From CSP1-1 sp035620615 (GTDB lineage Archaea; Thermoproteota; Nitrososphaeria; Nitrososphaerales; Nitrosopumilaceae), in the NCBI GenBank assembly GCA_035620615.1, contig DASPGM010000020.1:1-5838 (forward strand): DNA of 5,838 nt, given 5' to 3'. This document shows, in pieces, positions 4,191 to 5,838 of this stretch (position 1 is the first letter of the stretch; every line of letters begins with the position of its first letter). The notes beneath the pieces are model-generated. The model did not search any database. It saw only the letters and a list, made by a program, of their open reading frames with translations, and was not told the DNA's origin. A program made the position numbers and the translations under genes.

Positions 4191-4991
4191 ATGGAGGAAA
4201 TTTTTGAAAATGCATCTAATAATTTCTTAGAGTTATCAAGTAATCAAAGATTGCAAATATTATTTAATTTATTAGAAAAAAAATCTAAAGTTTCTGACAT
4301 GGCAAAAAAATTGGATGCTACTACTCAAGAAGTACATCGTAACTTTATGAGATTAGAAGACGGAGGATTTATTTCAAAACATAATGATGGAAGTTACGGG
4401 CTTTCTACATATGGAAAAACAATGTGTGCTCAGGTTCCTACTATAGTATTTTTATCAAAGAACAGAAAGTACTTTGAAACACATGAGTTTGGTGGGGTTC
4501 CTCCAAAATTTGTATTACGAGTAGCTCAGCTTACTAATGGGGAATATGTTAAAGGAGTAACCAAAGTACTGGAAAAATGGAAGGATATTTTTAATCATTC
4601 AAATGAATTCATTTACGGAATTCTCGTAGAAGAACCATTAGAATTAATTGAACCACTCATTAAAAAGGCAAAAAATGGTGTATCTGTCCAATCAATTTTT
4701 TCAGAAAATACAATAGTCTCAAAAGGCAGGAAAAAGGCATTAGAAGATTTCGGTTTAGATAAATTAGTTGACACAAAAAAGGTTGAGAGAAAAATGAAAA
4801 AAGATGTAAAGACTGTAGTTGTTTTAAATGAAAAAGAGGCGTGTGTTTCTTTTCCTAAAATCGATGGGGATTCCAATATTACAGAAATGTTTTTCAGTGC
4901 CGATCCAATGTTTCATGACTGGTGCCTAGATTTTTTTAGATACAATTGGTATGGTTCAGATATTTTTCAAGAAAGAAAACTAATCGAGTAA
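4191..4991 (+). CDS. FilR1-type winged-helix transcriptional regulator
   Basis: This 266-residue cytoplasmic protein begins with an ArsR-like winged helix-turn-helix. Helices cover about residues 15-60, with VSDMAKKLDATTQEVHRNFMRLEDGGFI holding the HTH, and a wing follows at about 61-73 (SKHNDGSYGLS). The rest fits the archaeal FilR1 middle domain (formerly DUF1724), found in euryarchaeal and thaumarchaeal regulators: a linker helix, YGILVEEPLELIEPLIKKAKNGVSVQSIFSEN (about 142-173), a basic stretch (KKVERKMKKDVKTVVVLNEKEACVSFP) and a C-terminal FSADPMFHDWCLDFFRYNWYGS. The name comes from FilR1 of methanogens. Its ligand and targets here are unknown. The fold call rests on motif recognition only. 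The gene has its own AT-rich upstream region and no close partner; the tRNA-Ser lies 68 bp downstream. Confidence 0.75.
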   Translation: MEEIFENASNNFLELSSNQRLQILFNLLEKKSKVSDMAKKLDATTQEVHRNFMRLEDGGFISKHNDGSYGLSTYGKTMCAQVPTIVFLSKNRKYFETHEFGGVPPKFVLRVAQLTNGEYVKGVTKVLEKWKDIFNHSNEFIYGILVEEPLELIEPLIKKAKNGVSVQSIFSENTIVSKGRKKALEDFGLDKLVDTKKVERKMKKDVKTVVVLNEKEACVSFPKIDGDSNITEMFFSADPMFHDWCLDFFRYNWYGSDIFQERKLIE

Positions 4992-5028
4992 ACACTTTTG
5001 CTAATGAAAGAAAATCATCTGACTTCAC

Positions 5029-5036
5029 TATATTAA
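5029..5036 (+). promoter_or_regulatory. TATA box of the tRNA-Ser gene
   Basis: TATATTAA is centred about 27 bp before the first base of the tRNA, the standard archaeal spacing. It is the only clear TATA box in the gap after the FilR1-type gene. Confidence 0.65.
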
Positions 5037-5059
5037 GGTGAAAATAACTTAGAACAATT

Positions 5060-5155
5060 GCCAGGTTAGCCAAGTGGTACGGCGGCCGCCTCGAAATCTT
5101 ATACAGGATAGCGGCTGTGCATTAGCACTCAGGGGTTCGAATCCCTTACCTGGCG
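5060..5155 (+). tRNA. tRNA-Ser (anticodon CGA) with a 14-nt intron
   Basis: The cloverleaf is complete. The acceptor GCCAGGT (5060-5066) pairs with ACCTGGC (5148-5154), with discriminator G at 5155. The D stem is GCC/GGC (5069-5071, 5081-5083), the anticodon stem GCCGC/GCGGC (5085-5089, 5111-5115), and a long variable arm (GTGC-ATTA-GCAC, 5117-5128) marks a type II tRNA. The T arm is AGGGG-TTCGAAT-CCCTT (5131-5147). Between the anticodon stems lie 21 nt instead of 7. Removing 5096-5109 restores the loop CTCGAAA with anticodon CGA (5092-5094), which reads the serine codon UCG. The intron sits at the usual archaeal 37/38 position. A relaxed bulge-helix-bulge can be drawn with 5090-5093 against 5104-5107 (three pairs counting one wobble, plus one C-A mismatch). 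The mature length is 82 nt, and CCA is not encoded. A recombinase gene follows closely. Confidence 0.95.
5096..5109 (+). other. tRNA-Ser intron
   Basis: This 14-nt segment (ATCTTATACAGGAT) interrupts the anticodon loop after position 37. It can also fold on itself (ATCTT against AGGAT around ATAC). The boundaries were chosen because they leave a normal 7-nt loop and give the best bulge-helix-bulge. Shifting both by one base gives only two central pairs. Removal would need the archaeal splicing endonuclease. Confidence 0.75.
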
Positions 5156-5164
5156 TTACAATAA

Positions 5165-5178
5165 AGGGTTAAAACCCT
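5165..5178. repeat. Inverted repeat AGGGTT-aa-AACCCT between tRNA-Ser and the recombinase gene
   Basis: Perfect 6-bp arms flank a 2-bp centre. The repeat lies 23-36 bp upstream of the recombinase ATG, overlapping where a TATA box would be expected, and no better TATA box is visible there. It could be an operator, a recombinase arm-binding site, or a hairpin ending tRNA transcription, since no T run follows the tRNA. The sequence alone does not decide between these. Confidence 0.4.
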
Positions 5179-5200
5179 ACATGCCCCTCTATCATAATCC

Positions 5201-5838
5201 ATGCCAAAAACTGCTAAACCAGAACTTCATCCAAAGACAGCCCAGGACATCCATAATTATGATCAAAGGATTTTATCCTGTCTGAGGCGAATCGAAAAAG
5301 CTCTTTCTGGGGAGAATGTATCATTAATCCAAAAATATCATAGGGCTATGAAGCTTGAAACAATAGCAAAAGCAACACAGCTCAAACACCTTGAGGTAAT
5401 GTTAAACCTATCACGATTTTTGAAAAAAGACTGGAAAGAGGCAACCCTTGATGATATACAAAATTTGACGATTCATTTTATGGAAATCTACTCACAAAGT
5501 GGACAGGAAACAAACACAACTGCAGACCACAAGAAGGTCTTGAAGATTTTCTTTAGATGGCTAAAGACTGGACAGCGAAAAAAGGATCCTAATTCGTTGG
5601 ATCCTATAGAAATAAGGAACATTAGGCATCGTCGTGTAAAAGACCGACTATCAAGAGAAGATCTAATTTCAGAAGAAGACCTAACCAAGCTTATTCATGC
5701 CTGTGGTGAAAACTCTAGAGACAAGGCACTCATTGCAGTTCATTTTGAATCTGGTTCAAGAATAGGAGAAACACTTTCTCTTCAGTTAAAGCACATTTCA
5801 CTTGATGAACATGGTGCAAAAATTAAAGTTGACGGAAA
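5201..5838 (+). CDS. Tyrosine recombinase/integrase, N-terminal part (cut by the window edge)
   Basis: The frame opens at ATG 5201 and continues for 212 codons without a stop to the right edge. Tyrosine recombinases are usually 300-400 residues, so the C-terminal third or more is outside. Residues about 40-125 look like the helical core-binding (SAM-like) domain: LIQKYHRAMKLETIAKATQLKHLEVMLNLSRFLKK, DDIQNLTIHFMEIY, DHKKVLKIFFRWLKTG. The linker ends in RLSREDLISEEDLTKLIHAC, the usual start of the catalytic domain. HFESGSRIGETLSL holds the first catalytic Arg (R187) with its conserved Glu three residues on (E190). The remaining catalytic residues (Lys, H-x-x-R, His and the Tyr nucleophile) are not visible. 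Its position 45 bp after a tRNA suggests a tRNA-targeting integrase of a mobile element, but chromosomal recombinases of this kind also exist. No Shine-Dalgarno site precedes the ATG. Confidence 0.85.
   Translation, partial: MPKTAKPELHPKTAQDIHNYDQRILSCLRRIEKALSGENVSLIQKYHRAMKLETIAKATQLKHLEVMLNLSRFLKKDWKEATLDDIQNLTIHFMEIYSQSGQETNTTADHKKVLKIFFRWLKTGQRKKDPNSLDPIEIRNIRHRRVKDRLSREDLISEEDLTKLIHACGENSRDKALIAVHFESGSRIGETLSLQLKHISLDEHGAKIKVDG

Noticed and set aside
4613..4876. 87-codon minus-strand open frame
   Set aside because: It lies inside the FilR1-type regulator gene, and its Phe/Ser/Thr-rich translation is typical of an antisense shadow.
5060..5155. tRNA-Ser as an intronless pseudogene with an expanded anticodon loop
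   Set aside because: All stems pair correctly. The 14-nt insert sits exactly at the archaeal 37/38 intron site with a plausible bulge-helix-bulge, and its removal gives a normal loop.
5181..5201. Upstream ATG at 5181 as start of the recombinase
   Set aside because: It is out of frame with the recombinase (20 bp from 5201) and reaches a stop after about 35 codons.
5488..5688. 66-codon minus-strand open frame
   Set aside because: It is antisense to the recombinase frame, which has recognisable recombinase motifs and is open to the window edge.

Overview
The window looks like chromosomal DNA of an ammonia-oxidising archaeon of the Nitrososphaerota (Thaumarchaeota; Nitrosopumilus/Nitrosarchaeum-like). 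The evidence is strongly AT-rich DNA, an archaeal FEN1 flap endonuclease, a FilR1-type winged-helix regulator, a tRNA-Ser with a 14-nt intron at the archaeal 37/38 position, and TATA-like boxes about 26 bp upstream of start codons that lack Shine-Dalgarno sites (leaderless transcripts). The placement is inferred from gene style, not from a database match.

Layout, left to right. Positions 1-44 may hold the 5' tip of a minus-strand gene. At 74-394 is a small membrane protein with a signal peptide and a C-terminal zinc ribbon. A mostly empty AT-rich gap follows (395-677), with a possible 49-residue ORF, a hairpin and the osmC terminator. Next is a divergent pair: a single-cysteine OsmC-family protein (minus, 678-1247) and a ribbon-helix-helix (RHH) regulator (plus, best start 1338). 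The short gap between them carries 8-bp boxes TGATATCA, two of them as exact end-to-end tandem pairs. Then come FEN1 (minus, TTG start), a class III nucleotidyl cyclase (plus) closely followed by a 72-residue zinc-ribbon protein, a FilR1-like transcriptional regulator, an intron-containing tRNA-Ser(CGA), and a tyrosine recombinase starting 45 bp after the tRNA and running off the right edge.

How the parts may work together. The RHH gene and osmC look like a self-contained regulon: the boxes flank both predicted promoters, so the RHH protein probably controls itself and osmC, perhaps in response to a redox signal sensed by its cysteine-containing C-terminal domain (inference). The cyclase and the small zinc-ribbon protein look co-transcribed and may form a small signalling unit. 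The tRNA/recombinase junction may be the left end of an integrated element lying to the right. FEN1 is a housekeeping DNA replication and repair gene.

No CRISPR array, insertion sequence, rRNA or long repeat was seen. The strongest candidate for something undescribed is the RHH/osmC operator region.
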